From Massilia sp. IC2-278 (GTDB lineage Bacteria > Pseudomonadota > Gammaproteobacteria > Burkholderiales > Burkholderiaceae_D), in assembly GCF_020708045.1 (NCBI RefSeq), contig NZ_JAJFES010000012.1, forward strand, positions 78,705 to 142,704: a DNA stretch of 64,000 bases, read 5' to 3'. Below are positions 17,159 to 25,672 of this stretch, in pieces; the stretch's first letter is position 1; each line of letters begins with the position of its first letter. The notes under the pieces are model-generated. The model saw nothing but the letters and a program-made list of their open reading frames with translations, had not been told where the DNA came from and searched no databases. The position numbers and the translations under genes are program-made.

Positions 17159-18478
17159 ATGAATCCCATCAAAGTTGGCCTCCTCGGCATCGGCACCGTC
17201 GGTGCCGGCACCTTCAACGTCCTGCAACGCAACGGCGAAGACATCCGCCGCCGCGCCGGCCGCGGCATCGAAATCACCATGGTTGCCGCGCGCAACGTCG
17301 AGCGCGCTGCGCAATTGACCAACGGACAGGTCGAGATCGTCGACGATCCCTTCCTGGTGGTCGACAACCCGGACATCGACATCGTCGTGGAACTGATCGG
17401 CGGCTACGAATTGCCACGCGAACTGGTGCTGCGCGCCATCGCCAACGGCAAGCACGTGGTTACCGCCAACAAGGCCTTGCTGGCCCTGTACGGCAACGAG
17501 ATCTTTGCCGCCGCCCAGGAAAAGGGCGTGATGGTCGCCTTCGAGGCGGCCGTGGCCGGCGGCGTGCCGATCATCAAGGCGCTGCGTGAAGGCCTGACCG
17601 CCAACCGCATCGAATCGGTGGCCGGCATCATCAACGGCACCACCAACTTCATCCTGTCCGAGATGCGCGACAAGGGCCTGGATTTCCCGACCGTCCTGAA
17701 GCAGGCCCAGGAACTCGGCTATGCCGAAGCCGACCCGACCTTCGACATCGAGGGCGTGGACGCGGCGCACAAGCTGACCATCATGTCGGCGATCGCCTTC
17801 GGTATCCCGGTGCAGTTCGACAAGGCCCACGTGGAAGGCATCAGCCAGCTGCAGGCCGACGATATCCGTTACGCCGAGGAACTGGGCTACCGCATCAAGC
17901 TGCTGGGTATCACCCGCCGCGTGCACGCCGAAGGCGTCGAGGGCATCGAGCTGCGCGTGCACCCGACCCTGATCCCGGCCACGCGCCTGATCGCGAACGT
18001 CGAAGGCGCCATGAACGCGGTGCTGGTGCAGGGCGACGCCGTCGGCGCCAGCCTGTACTACGGCAAGGGCGCAGGCTCGGAGCCGACCGCCTCGGCGGTG
18101 ATTGCCGACCTGGTAGATGTGACGCGCCTGGCCACGGTCGACCCGTACTGCCGCGTGCCGCACCTGGCCTTCCAGCCGAACCAGATGACCGATGTCGCCA
18201 TCCTGCCGATGTCGGAAATCACGACCAGCTATTACCTGCGCGTGTACGTAAACGACCAGCTCGGCGTGATGGCCGACCTGACCCGCATCCTGGCCGACGC
18301 CGGCATCTCGATCGACGCCGTGCTGCAAAAGGAAACCCGCGGCGACGCGCGCACCGACATCATCATGATCACGCACCAGACGCGCGAAAAGAACGTCGAC
18401 GCCGCCATTGCACGCATCGAGGCGCTCGGTTCGGTGGTCGGCAAGGTGATCCGGATCAGGCTGGAGACGCTGAGCTGA
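17159..18478 (+). CDS. hom: Homoserine dehydrogenase
   Basis: Reduces aspartate semialdehyde to homoserine for threonine and methionine. 439 residues: NAD(P)-binding GLLGIGTVGAGTF, catalytic domain with AVAGGVPIIKALREGL and IINGTTNFILSEM, and a C-terminal ACT domain (YYLRVYVNDQLGVMADLTRIL) for feedback control, usually by threonine. The start is set at the ATG at 17159; an upstream GTG would overlap alaA. In many betaproteobacteria thrC follows; here the next gene is a small minus-strand ORF, so thrC must be elsewhere. Confidence 0.95.
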   Translation: MNPIKVGLLGIGTVGAGTFNVLQRNGEDIRRRAGRGIEITMVAARNVERAAQLTNGQVEIVDDPFLVVDNPDIDIVVELIGGYELPRELVLRAIANGKHVVTANKALLALYGNEIFAAAQEKGVMVAFEAAVAGGVPIIKALREGLTANRIESVAGIINGTTNFILSEMRDKGLDFPTVLKQAQELGYAEADPTFDIEGVDAAHKLTIMSAIAFGIPVQFDKAHVEGISQLQADDIRYAEELGYRIKLLGITRRVHAEGVEGIELRVHPTLIPATRLIANVEGAMNAVLVQGDAVGASLYYGKGAGSEPTASAVIADLVDVTRLATVDPYCRVPHLAFQPNQMTDVAILPMSEITTSYYLRVYVNDQLGVMADLTRILADAGISIDAVLQKETRGDARTDIIMITHQTREKNVDAAIARIEALGSVVGKVIRIRLETLS

Positions 18479-18509
18479 TCCGGGCGGCTGAGTTGCCCGC
18501 CGTTGCGTC

Positions 18510-18716
18510 CTAGCAGGGCGGGCGGCCGCTGTCTGTCAGGCTCAGCTCGGCCAGGAATTCGTTATCGAACTCGTCGACACTGGTAGTGATAGAGGGGGAC
18601 GAGGCGCCGTCGTCGTCGAGCGAGGCGGTGGTGAGGTCGAGCAGGTCTTGCTCGATATCGTCGAGCAGCGCATCGGGTGCGCGCTGCCGGAGGCTGGGGA
18701 GCTTGGGAGAATTCAT
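18510..18716 (-). CDS. Small acidic hypothetical protein
   Basis: A 68-codon minus-strand ORF convergent with hom. The product is strongly acidic (DALLDDIEQDLLDLTTASLDDDG) with no signal peptide or cysteine pair. Codon third positions are GC-rich like the neighbours, which favours a real gene. There is no convincing Shine-Dalgarno upstream of the ATG, and I recognise no family. Confidence 0.4.
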   Translation of the reverse strand: MNSPKLPSLRQRAPDALLDDIEQDLLDLTTASLDDDGASSPSITTSVDEFDNEFLAELSLTDSGRPPC

Positions 18717-19037
18717 CCGAGCATTCTACTCACGCTGCACTGCACAACAAGGTGGACGGGGAGGGCATTTGCGCTGTCTCAAACGCGTTTTGGCGCCGTC
18801 AACCGAACTTCTTTTCAGTGTTGCGCCATCTCCTGCGCTGGATACATGGATTGGCGGCGTTGCGCTTGCTCGACCTCAATGACCTCGTTTGACCCCGTGG
18901 CGGCGGTATCGCGCGCTGCTACCGGAAGTATTACTATCGGCGGCTGAATTGCTACACGGGAAATAGTTGTATTCAAGCCTGGCGAGGTATTGTAAATTAC
19001 ACACCGCCATCCGCACCGACGCCTACGAGACCGAAGC
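18717..19037. other. 321-base intergenic stretch
   Basis: It lies between divergent genes. It is AT-richer toward the right. A weak promoter-like pair, TTGTAT at 18967 and TATTGT at 18988, precedes the LplT-PlsC gene with a short 15-base spacer. I see no repeat, RNA gene or credible ORF. Confidence 0.4.
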
Positions 19038-20924
19038 ATGAGCCAATCGAGCCAGTTTTCCCTGTTGTCCCAACGCCGTTTTTCGCCGTTCTTCTGGACC
19101 CAGTTCCTGGGCGCCTTCAACGACAATCTGTTCAAGACGGCGCTGATGGTGGCGCTCACCTATGACGCCCTGTCCTGGACCACGCTCGAACCCGGCCTGC
19201 TGAACAACCTGATTCCCGGCCTATTCATCCTCCCGTATGTCGTGTTTTCCGCCACCGCCGGCCAGATTGCCGACAAGGTCGAGAAGGGCAGGCTGTCGCG
19301 TTTCGTCAAGCTGCTCGAAGTCGGCATCATGCTGGTGGCCGGCATCGGCTGGATGACCCACACCCTGTGGTTGCTGATCGCCGCCGTGGTCGGCATGGGC
19401 GTGCATTCGACCCTGTTCGGGCCGGTAAAGTATGCCTACCTGCCGCAGCACCTGAAGCCGGAAGAACTGGTTGGCGGCAATGGCGTGATCGAAATGGGCA
19501 CCTTTGTCGGTATCCTGCTGGGCCAGGTGCTGGGCGCACTGCTCGTCGTGCACAAGCCTTGGGGCATCGAACTGGTGGCCGGCGCCAGCTTCGCCGTGGC
19601 GCTGCTCGGCCTGGCGACCAGCTGGCGCATCCCGGCCTCGCCGGCGCCGGCGCCGGAACTGCAGGTGAGCAAGAATTTCATTGCCGAGTCGATCCGCAAC
19701 CTGCGCTTCTCGGCCCAGAACCGCACCGTGTTCCTGTCCATGCTCGGCAATTCCTGGTTCTGGTTCTACGGCGCCTTGGTGCTGTCGCAATTCCCGCTGT
19801 ATGCCAAGGATTACCTGCATGGCGACAACAGCGTATTCGTGCTGCTGCTGACGGTGTTTTCGCTGGGCGTCGGCGCCGGCTCGCTGCTGTGCGAAAAATT
19901 GTCTGGCCATAAGGTGGAGATCGGCCTGGTGCCGTTCGGTGCGATCGGCCTGTCGGTATTCGGCATCGATTTGTACTTTGCCAGCCTGGCGTACACGAAT
20001 ACCGCGACGGTCGGCGCGGCGGCCCTGCTGGCGCTGCCGGGCACGCTGCGCATCCTGGCTGACGTGGTGCTGATCGGCGTCTTCGGCGGCCTGTTCATCG
20101 TGCCGCTGTTCGCGCTGATCCAGACCCGCTGCGACCCGAAGCACGTGTCGCGCACGATCGCCGGCATGAACATCCTGAACGCCCTGTTCATGGTGGCAGC
20201 GGCAGGCGTGGCGATCCTGCTGCTGGGGCAGGGTTTTACGATTCCGCAGATGTTCCTGGTCACCGCGCTGCTGAACGCGCTGGTGGCGCTGTACATCTTC
20301 TCGCTGGTGCCGGAATTCCTGATGCGTTTCCTGGCCTGGCTGCTGATCCACACTATCCACCGCGTCAAAACCGTGGACGTCGACCGGATTCCGGACGACG
20401 GCCCGGCCGTGCTGGTATGCAACCACGTCAGCTACGTCGACGCGCTGGTGATCGGCGCCGCCAGCCCGCGCCCGATCCGTTTCGTGATGGACCACCGCAT
20501 CTTCAAGACGCCTTTCCTCGGCTGGATCTTCCGCACCGCCAAGGCGATCCCAATTGCGCCGGCCAAGGAAGATCCTTTCCTGATGGAGCGCGCCTTCATC
20601 GACATCGCCGAAGCCCTGCACCAGGGCGACCTGGTCTGCATCTTCCCCGAAGGGAAACTGACACGGACCGGGGACATGAGTGAATTCCGTGGTGGGATTT
20701 CGAAGATCGTCGAGCGCAGCAAGGTGCCGGTGATTCCGATGGCACTGCGCGGGCTGTGGGGCAGCGTGTTCACGCGCGATCCGGCGAATGTATTCGAGCG
20801 TTCACTGACGCGCGGGCTGCGCTCGAAACTGGCGCTGGCGGTGGGCGCGCCTGTGCCGCCGCAGGAGGCGACGCCGGAGTACCTGTACGAACAGGTGAGC
20901 GCGCTGCGCGGAGACTGGAAGTGA
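19038..20924 (+). CDS. Fusion of an LplT-like MFS transporter and a PlsC-type acyltransferase
   Basis: A 628-residue two-domain membrane protein. Residues 1 to about 410 are an MFS transporter of the lysophospholipid transporter type (FWTQFLGAFNDNLFKTAL, then GPVKYAYLPQHLKPEELVGGN). From about 440 is a 1-acylglycerophosphate acyltransferase domain with HX4D at His463/Asp468 (CNHVSYVD), and FPEGKLTRTGDMSEF. In E. coli LplT flips lysophospholipid inward and the separate Aas reacylates it. Here uptake and acyltransfer share one chain and no acyl-ACP synthetase domain is present. Likely role: lysophospholipid recycling at the inner membrane. tRNA-Pro follows on the same strand. Confidence 0.9.
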   Translation: MSQSSQFSLLSQRRFSPFFWTQFLGAFNDNLFKTALMVALTYDALSWTTLEPGLLNNLIPGLFILPYVVFSATAGQIADKVEKGRLSRFVKLLEVGIMLVAGIGWMTHTLWLLIAAVVGMGVHSTLFGPVKYAYLPQHLKPEELVGGNGVIEMGTFVGILLGQVLGALLVVHKPWGIELVAGASFAVALLGLATSWRIPASPAPAPELQVSKNFIAESIRNLRFSAQNRTVFLSMLGNSWFWFYGALVLSQFPLYAKDYLHGDNSVFVLLLTVFSLGVGAGSLLCEKLSGHKVEIGLVPFGAIGLSVFGIDLYFASLAYTNTATVGAAALLALPGTLRILADVVLIGVFGGLFIVPLFALIQTRCDPKHVSRTIAGMNILNALFMVAAAGVAILLLGQGFTIPQMFLVTALLNALVALYIFSLVPEFLMRFLAWLLIHTIHRVKTVDVDRIPDDGPAVLVCNHVSYVDALVIGAASPRPIRFVMDHRIFKTPFLGWIFRTAKAIPIAPAKEDPFLMERAFIDIAEALHQGDLVCIFPEGKLTRTGDMSEFRGGISKIVERSKVPVIPMALRGLWGSVFTRDPANVFERSLTRGLRSKLALAVGAPVPPQEATPEYLYEQVSALRGDWK

Positions 20925-20978
20925 GTTTGGAACATGACTCGACTGTGACAAAAACCTAAGACATTTTCCTGTCTCTGG

Positions 20979-20984
20979 TATAAT
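20979..20984 (+). promoter_or_regulatory. -10 element of the tRNA-Pro promoter
   Basis: A consensus TATAAT lies 12 bases before the tRNA. No good -35 is visible; the best, AAGACA at 20958, is only 15 bases away. Confidence 0.5.
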
Positions 20985-20995
20985 TGTTGACTAGT

Positions 20996-21072
<77 letters not shown>

Positions 21073-21084
21073 AAAGAATCAGGG

Positions 21085-21118
21085 AAAAAGGCCAATCTTC
21101 GGATTGGCCTTTTTCTTT
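21085..21118 (+). terminator. Terminator after tRNA-Pro
   Basis: Stem AAAAAGGCCAATC / GATTGGCCTTTTT with a TTCG loop, starting 13 bases after the tRNA. Confidence 0.9.
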
Positions 21119-21248
21119 TCTGGTCCGGTTAGCCCTACATTTACTTTATAGTTTTTACCTCTGTGTTTTACCTTTGCAAGGTAGCGCCGTAGCGTACGGC
21201 ATTCGATTCTTGTTGTCGAAGTAATACCATCGTACACTGGGCCATTCT

Positions 21249-21280
21249 AATGTCCGCAATCGGCCAGAAGCGGTCGTTGG
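21249..21280. repeat. Island repeat copy 1 (GGCCAGAAGCGG type)
   Basis: AATGTCCGC followed by AATCGGCCAGAAGCGGT. The 17-base second part (21258-21274) is identical to copy 2 at 21654-21670. It lies upstream of the first island gene. Confidence 0.7.
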
Positions 21281-21324
21281 AGCAAGTAAGTTCTTGATGA
21301 GGCTACTAGGAAAACAGCAGAAGA

Positions 21325-21564
21325 ATGGATCGTAAAACAGCACAAGCGCTTATGGCTGCCTACAAACGCATAGGTGAGGTCATGAACGAAGCGGATGGCA
21401 TCATTCGAACGCTGCCGGAAAACGAGCGGTCGAAGCATTTACGCGGCCTTGGTGACATGATGGGTGACCTCTGGTTCAAGCTTCAGCTTCCGGTTGTTAG
21501 CGAACACCGGGATATCGATCCGGATGGTGATCGTTTGCAGAAGAAACTTACTCAAGAGCAATGA
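21325..21564 (+). CDS. Hypothetical protein, 79 residues (island gene 1)
   Basis: A small charged helical protein (MDRKTAQALMAAYKRIGEV ... LPENERSKHLRGLGDMMGDL ... EHRDIDPDGD) without signal peptide or membrane segment. The ATG is preceded by GAAGAATGG, a plausible weak Shine-Dalgarno. It reads like a conserved soluble protein, but I do not recognise the family. It lies between repeat copies 1 and 2. Confidence 0.6.
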   Translation: MDRKTAQALMAAYKRIGEVMNEADGIIRTLPENERSKHLRGLGDMMGDLWFKLQLPVVSEHRDIDPDGDRLQKKLTQEQ

Positions 21565-21653
21565 AGTATGGCTGCTTTGGATCGCTTACAGAGGTTCGTG
21601 ACAGTTCGATAGATTTCTACTTGGCAAAATGCTATGCTCTCCTGACCTTTTTA

Positions 21654-21675
21654 AATCGGCCAGAAGCGGTTATCC
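21654..21675. repeat. Island repeat copy 2
   Basis: AATCGGCCAGAAGCGGT is identical to part of copy 1. It lies between island genes 1 and 2 if gene 2 starts at 21696. Confidence 0.7.
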
Positions 21676-21695
21676 AACACGACGAAGCCAAATCG

Positions 21696-22253
21696 ATGAG
21701 TGCACGTGAAATAGATGAGGTCGAAATCTGCGTTGACGGCTGGATCATCCAAGATGGAAACTATGGCGACTTTCGCGTCGGTGAGAAGGTCAGATGTGCG
21801 CTCGAATTCTATGGTGACCTGAACGCAACTGCACAATGCGCACCGGCCATGACGCATCTTCGGCAGAACCACTACCGAGTGCGCGCACAGGTTGTTTATC
21901 TCGCACCCGATGCATGGGCAGTCGACTTTGGTCTAGCAGTGTTTCAGGAGTATCAACCTCCGGAATTCGCTCACATCGGCTCATGGGTAGAAGGCAAAAT
22001 TGGACTCGCGCTTGATCCTTTCATGTACAAGGATCGCCTCGTGCACGAGATCGGCATGCCGGACCTATTCAACACATGGGAAATCACGGGCATAGCCCGC
22101 GACGATACACCTTGGGTCACTGCATCTTGCGGAAAGATGTTGTCCCGTGACCCGGAGCATCCGCGCTGGACTAAGGTGGAGCAAACTGACGCTTGGGATG
22201 ACGACAACGGGCGAAGTTCCTACCTTCTCCGTCTCCGGGTATCACGACCATAA
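21696..22253 (+). CDS. Hypothetical protein, about 185 residues (island gene 2)
   Basis: Soluble protein starting MSAREIDEVEICVDGWIIQDGNYG, beta-rich, with many aromatics and Asp residues and two cysteines (AQCAPAM, SCGKMLS). The frame is open back to 21561, where an ATG overlaps the stop of gene 1, but that extension runs through repeat copy 2 and looks non-coding, so I set the start at 21696. No domain is recognised. It could be an immunity-like or accessory protein, but nothing in the sequence proves it. Confidence 0.6.
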   Translation: MSAREIDEVEICVDGWIIQDGNYGDFRVGEKVRCALEFYGDLNATAQCAPAMTHLRQNHYRVRAQVVYLAPDAWAVDFGLAVFQEYQPPEFAHIGSWVEGKIGLALDPFMYKDRLVHEIGMPDLFNTWEITGIARDDTPWVTASCGKMLSRDPEHPRWTKVEQTDAWDDDNGRSSYLLRLRVSRP

Positions 22254-22288
22254 ACTTGTAGGCCAAAGGCTTTGCCTCCTTGCCAAGC

Positions 22289-22352
22289 AAGGTCCGCTTT
22301 GGGTCGGTAGCGGACGCTACAATAGGTCTGTTGCTGGCCAAAAGCGGACATT
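22289..22352. repeat. Island repeat copy 3 (both halves)
   Basis: AAGGTCCGCTTTGGGTCGGT AGCGGAC contains an inner hairpin GTCCGCT / AGCGGAC. About 20 bases later comes GGCCAAAAGCGGACATT, complementary to the first half (GTCCGCTTT...GGC). It is the most complete copy, behind island gene 2. The remaining sequence to 22505 shows nothing further. Confidence 0.7.
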
Positions 22353-22505
22353 AACAATCCGATAGTTGGCACCTGTTGCTCTGACGACAGGAATAGGTTT
22401 TACGAGGTGCATTAGTGATAAGTGACTTCCCAACTGGTCTGGGCAGACAAAAATTTTTTGTACACTCGCTTGATACCATATTAATACCCCGATTGTGAGG
22501 AGCCT

Positions 22506-23114
22506 ATGAGCGATAACAGTGCAAACATTTTGACCGGTCTATATTTGTATGGAGAGAGTCAGCGTAAGGCGCAAGAAGCAGATGTTAAGTATAGTGAGGT
22601 TCAAGGGCTTAACAACAGTTTGCAAGGTTCGCTAGATGATGCAGCTAGTCTGAATAACGAGCTTGAGGACGAGATTGGGACATTGGTGCGTCAGAAGAAG
22701 CACCTTCTTGAAGAATTCGCTAAAGAACGAGCGTATCGCAATGAACTTGTCGATCTACACGATGCGCTGTTAGATAAAAATGAAGCCCTAGCAAAGGAAG
22801 TCGAAGAGTTAAAGAGGCTTTTCCGGAAACCAATGCCCGAAATTGCTGAGATTAATGCGGATTTCCAGGCTACTTACGAAGCACACATGGAACAGTTCTG
22901 CGGATGGATTGTTTCACAAAAAGCATTTAAAGAGTTGGCTATTCAGCTAGGAGCAAAAAACGGCTTAAGCGCTGGTGAAGTCATTCAGCTGGGTCATATC
23001 AAAAGAATTGATGTGCTGGAGAATAAGAACGAAGCGAGCCACAATTCGAATGCGGTAGATTCACCCGCAGTATCAAATCGAATTTCGAAGTTAAAACAAT
23101 CTGTGAATAAATGA
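22506..23114 (+). CDS. Coiled-coil hypothetical protein, 202 residues (island gene 3)
   Basis: Soluble, acidic protein with a heptad-rich coiled coil from about 15 to 105 (LNNSLQGSLDDAASLNNELE, LLDKNEALAKEVEELKRLF) and a shorter C-terminal segment containing MEQFCGWIVSQKAFKELAIQ. There is no signal peptide or membrane segment. GTGAGGAGCCT ahead of the ATG at 22506 is a good ribosome binding site. Codon use is AT-rich, unlike the flanking genome, indicating transfer. No family is recognised; coiled coils suggest oligomerisation or a scaffold role. Confidence 0.7.
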   Translation: MSDNSANILTGLYLYGESQRKAQEADVKYSEVQGLNNSLQGSLDDAASLNNELEDEIGTLVRQKKHLLEEFAKERAYRNELVDLHDALLDKNEALAKEVEELKRLFRKPMPEIAEINADFQATYEAHMEQFCGWIVSQKAFKELAIQLGAKNGLSAGEVIQLGHIKRIDVLENKNEASHNSNAVDSPAVSNRISKLKQSVNK

Positions 23115-23192
23115 CTCTGCAAGTAAGCATTATTTTTTTGAACGACCGGTCATAACATAGATTATGGGATTTCTAGAAGTATGATCAGTTGG

Positions 23193-23226
23193 AAGGTCCG
23201 CTTCGGGTCGTAAGCAGTCGTTCAGG
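23193..23226. repeat. Island repeat copy 4
   Basis: AAGGTCCGCTTCGGGTCGTA AGCAGTCGTTC matches the first half of copy 3 with a few changes. It lies behind island gene 3 and near the right edge of the AT-richer region. Confidence 0.65.
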
Positions 23227-23302
23227 TCTTTGTGTCGACTTGGAGTCAGGCTGCGCCACGCCGGGTAGTCACCTTTATCGCCCGTTCGCTATCCATGGGT
23301 AT

Positions 23303-24091
23303 TTATGCAAAAAACCTGGTCGGCGTCACGCCGAAATGGCGCTTGAACATGGCCGCAAAGGCGCTCGGGCTGGCATAGCCGCAATCAAGCGCCACGTCAA
23401 TAATCTTGTCGCCGTTCGCGATCCGCTGCAGCGCATGCAGCAGGCGCGCCTGTTCACGCCAAGTGGCGAAAGTCATGCCGGTTTCTTTCACGAACATGCG
23501 GTGCAGCGTGCGCTCGGCAACGCCGATCGATGCCGCCCATTCGGCTGCGCTATTGTCCGCCGCCGGGTTGTCGCTCAGTGCGCGGCACAGCTTTCTCAGC
23601 CGTCCTTCGTCCGGCATCGGCAGGTGCAGCGGCAGCACCGGCGACATGCGGATCTCGTCGAGCAGCAAATCGATCAGGCGGGCGTCGCGGCCTTGCGGCT
23701 CCTCGCTCGGCGAAATGTGCACGGCTTCGACCAGCAATTCGCGCAGCAGCGGCGAGACGTTCATCACGCAGCTTGCCAGCGGCAGCGTCGGCACTTTCGC
23801 CACGTCGATGTAGGCTGTGCGGATCAGGACGTCGCCGGACATGGTGACGTTGTGGCGCAGGCGCGGCAGCATCCAGAGTGCGCGGTTCGGCGTGACGACC
23901 CAGGAGCCGGCATCGGTGTTCACCAGCATCACGCCTTCGGTCGCATACAGCAGTTGCCCGGTTGGATGGGTATGCCAGCCGGTCGAGGTGCCCGCCGGCC
24001 AGCGGTTTTCCATGACCACGAGCGGACGCGGCAAGTGGTCGAAGTGCGGATGTTTTTCGGACGGGTGCAAGGGTTTGTTCGAACTGGCCAT
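23303..24091 (-). CDS. AraC family transcriptional regulator with cupin sensor domain
   Basis: A 262-residue regulator: an N-terminal cupin-like domain (TGWHTHPTGQLLYATEGVMLV) that may bind a small ligand, and a C-terminal AraC double helix-turn-helix from about 165 (AASIGVAERTLHRMFVKETG, then VALDCGYASPSAFAAMFKRH). It is divergent from the Fsr-type efflux gene with 126 bases between the starts, so it probably controls that gene. The inducer is unknown. It lies at the edge of the island but has the GC-rich composition of the core genome. Confidence 0.88.
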   Translation of the reverse strand: MASSNKPLHPSEKHPHFDHLPRPLVVMENRWPAGTSTGWHTHPTGQLLYATEGVMLVNTDAGSWVVTPNRALWMLPRLRHNVTMSGDVLIRTAYIDVAKVPTLPLASCVMNVSPLLRELLVEAVHISPSEEPQGRDARLIDLLLDEIRMSPVLPLHLPMPDEGRLRKLCRALSDNPAADNSAAEWAASIGVAERTLHRMFVKETGMTFATWREQARLLHALQRIANGDKIIDVALDCGYASPSAFAAMFKRHFGVTPTRFFA

Positions 24092-24217
24092 GGCAGGAAT
24101 TCTACAGGCGGTGGCAGCTTAGCGGGAGACGGTCACCGCCGGCTGACCTATGCTTCAGGATTGCGCTACCTTCCCCTGGATCAGCCGGGCAGGGCGCCGT
24201 TCACACTTCGATCTTTC

Positions 24218-25456
24218 ATGACTGCCAAACCTTCCCAACTCGGTACGCCGGATGCTGCGCCGACGTCCCTGACTGCCGAGAAGCCGCATGGCTTCCTGCT
24301 GCCCATCGTCGGCGGCGCGGCCGTGGCCCACCTGCTCAACGACATGATACAGGCCATGCTGCCGGCGATCTTCCCTATGCTCAAAAGTAGTTTCGCCCTG
24401 GACTTCGGCCAGATCGGCATCCTGGCCCTGGTCTACCAGATCACGGCTTCGCTGCTGCAGCCCTGGGTCGGCATCTACACCGACAAGCATCCGCAACCCT
24501 GGCTCCTGCCTTCGGGTATGGTGATGACGGCGGTTGGCATTGCCTTGCTCGCCACGGCGAACAGCTACCACATGCTGCTGGTGGCGGCGGCCGTGATCGG
24601 CATCGGTTCCGCCACCTTCCACCCGGAAGCATCGCGCATCGCGCGTCTTGGCTCGGGCGGCAAGTTCGGCACCGCGCAGTCGACCTTCCAGGTTGGCGGC
24701 AACTCCGGCAGCGCGATCGGCCCGCTGCTGACGGCGGCGATCATCATTCCCCACGGCCAGGGTGCAGTGGCCTGGTTCCTGGTGGTGGCGATCGTCGCCA
24801 TCCTGGTGCTGACGCGCCTGAGCAACTGGGGCCGTCATCATGGCGCGGCCAAGGCGAAAAGCCTGTCGCAGGGCCAGGGCGTGGGCCTGGACCGTGCCGG
24901 CGTGATCCGCGCGGTGGCCGTCATCTGCATCCTGATGTTCGCCAAGTTCGTCTACATCGCCTCGTTCACGAATTACTTCACCTTCTACCTGATCGAGCGC
25001 TTCCATCTGAGCGTGCAGCACAGCCAGATGTTCCTGTTCATGTTCCTGGCGGCCGTAGCTGCCGGCACCTTTGCCGGCGGACCGGTGGGCGACCGCATCG
25101 GCCGCAAGGCGGTGATCTGGATTTCCTTCCTGGGCGTGGCGCCGTTCGCGCTGGCGCTGCCTTACGCCAATTTGTTCTGGACGGCGGTGCTGGCGATTGC
25201 CATCGGCCTGGTGATGTCGTCAGCCTTTGCCGCGCTGGTGGTGTATGCGCAGGAAGCGGTGCCGGGACGCGTGGGCATGGTATCGGGCCTGATGTTCGGG
25301 CTGATGTTCGGTATCGGCGGCATCGGCGCGGCCGGGCTGGGCGAGCTGGCCGACAAGCACGGCATCGTTTGGGTGTACGGCGTGATTTCCTTCCTGCCGC
25401 TGCTGGGCCTGGCGACGGCCTTCCTGCCGAATGCGCGCAAGGCACATCGAAGCTGA
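24218..25456 (+). CDS. fsr: MFS efflux transporter, fosmidomycin resistance (Fsr) type
   Basis: A 412-residue, roughly 12-helix MFS protein very similar to remembered E. coli Fsr: HLLNDMIQAMLPAIFPMLKS, QPWVGIYTDKHPQPWLLPSG, FHPEASRIARLGSGGK, STFQVGGNSGSAIGPLLTAA, GGPVGDRIGRKAVIWISFLG and VYAQEAVPGRVGMVSGLMFG. It is expected to export fosmidomycin or related compounds from the cytoplasm by proton antiport; the natural substrate is not known. The ATG at 24218 is chosen because the long open stretch upstream is antisense to the AraC gene. A divergent AraC regulator precedes it. Confidence 0.88.
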   Translation: MTAKPSQLGTPDAAPTSLTAEKPHGFLLPIVGGAAVAHLLNDMIQAMLPAIFPMLKSSFALDFGQIGILALVYQITASLLQPWVGIYTDKHPQPWLLPSGMVMTAVGIALLATANSYHMLLVAAAVIGIGSATFHPEASRIARLGSGGKFGTAQSTFQVGGNSGSAIGPLLTAAIIIPHGQGAVAWFLVVAIVAILVLTRLSNWGRHHGAAKAKSLSQGQGVGLDRAGVIRAVAVICILMFAKFVYIASFTNYFTFYLIERFHLSVQHSQMFLFMFLAAVAAGTFAGGPVGDRIGRKAVIWISFLGVAPFALALPYANLFWTAVLAIAIGLVMSSAFAALVVYAQEAVPGRVGMVSGLMFGLMFGIGGIGAAGLGELADKHGIVWVYGVISFLPLLGLATAFLPNARKAHRS

Positions 25457-25672
25457 GCGGCGGGCGTGATGCGGACTGGGTGGAAACGGTGAATATTTAG
25501 CCGCTTCAATAAAGTTCCCTTAACTCATCGGTTTTCTGCGCGGGTATCGACATCGCGCAATATTGCTCACTGTCCGTACCTTGCTCGCAACGCTTGAGCT
25601 CGTTAGATTGGGCGTTCCGCCAAACAGCCGCGTTCGCGGTGCTGGCGGCGCACCCAACAACGAGGAGCAAAC

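Larger units (their letters stand above)
21120..23300. mobile_element. AT-richer insert behind tRNA-Pro, cassette-like, no integrase
   Basis: Base composition drops clearly from the GC-rich background; for example 22501-22560 is about 42% GC by count. It carries three genes of unknown function, all on + (21325, 21696, 22506), each bounded by a short repeat built from CCGCTT-GGGTCG or GGCCAGAAGCGG motifs (21249, 21654, 22289, 23193). No integrase, transposase or duplicated tRNA end is visible. Location behind a tRNA, composition and unknown content together suggest horizontal acquisition. The mechanism is not shown. Confidence 0.6.

Noticed and set aside
21561..21695. N-terminal extension of island gene 2
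   Set aside because: It runs through repeat copy 2 and has no domain character; the later ATG at 21696 keeps repeats between genes.
21249..23226. Integron attC sites between the island genes
   Set aside because: The repeats lack paired RYYYAAC and GTTRRRY core sites at the right positions; isolated matches such as ATCCAAC at copy 2 look accidental.
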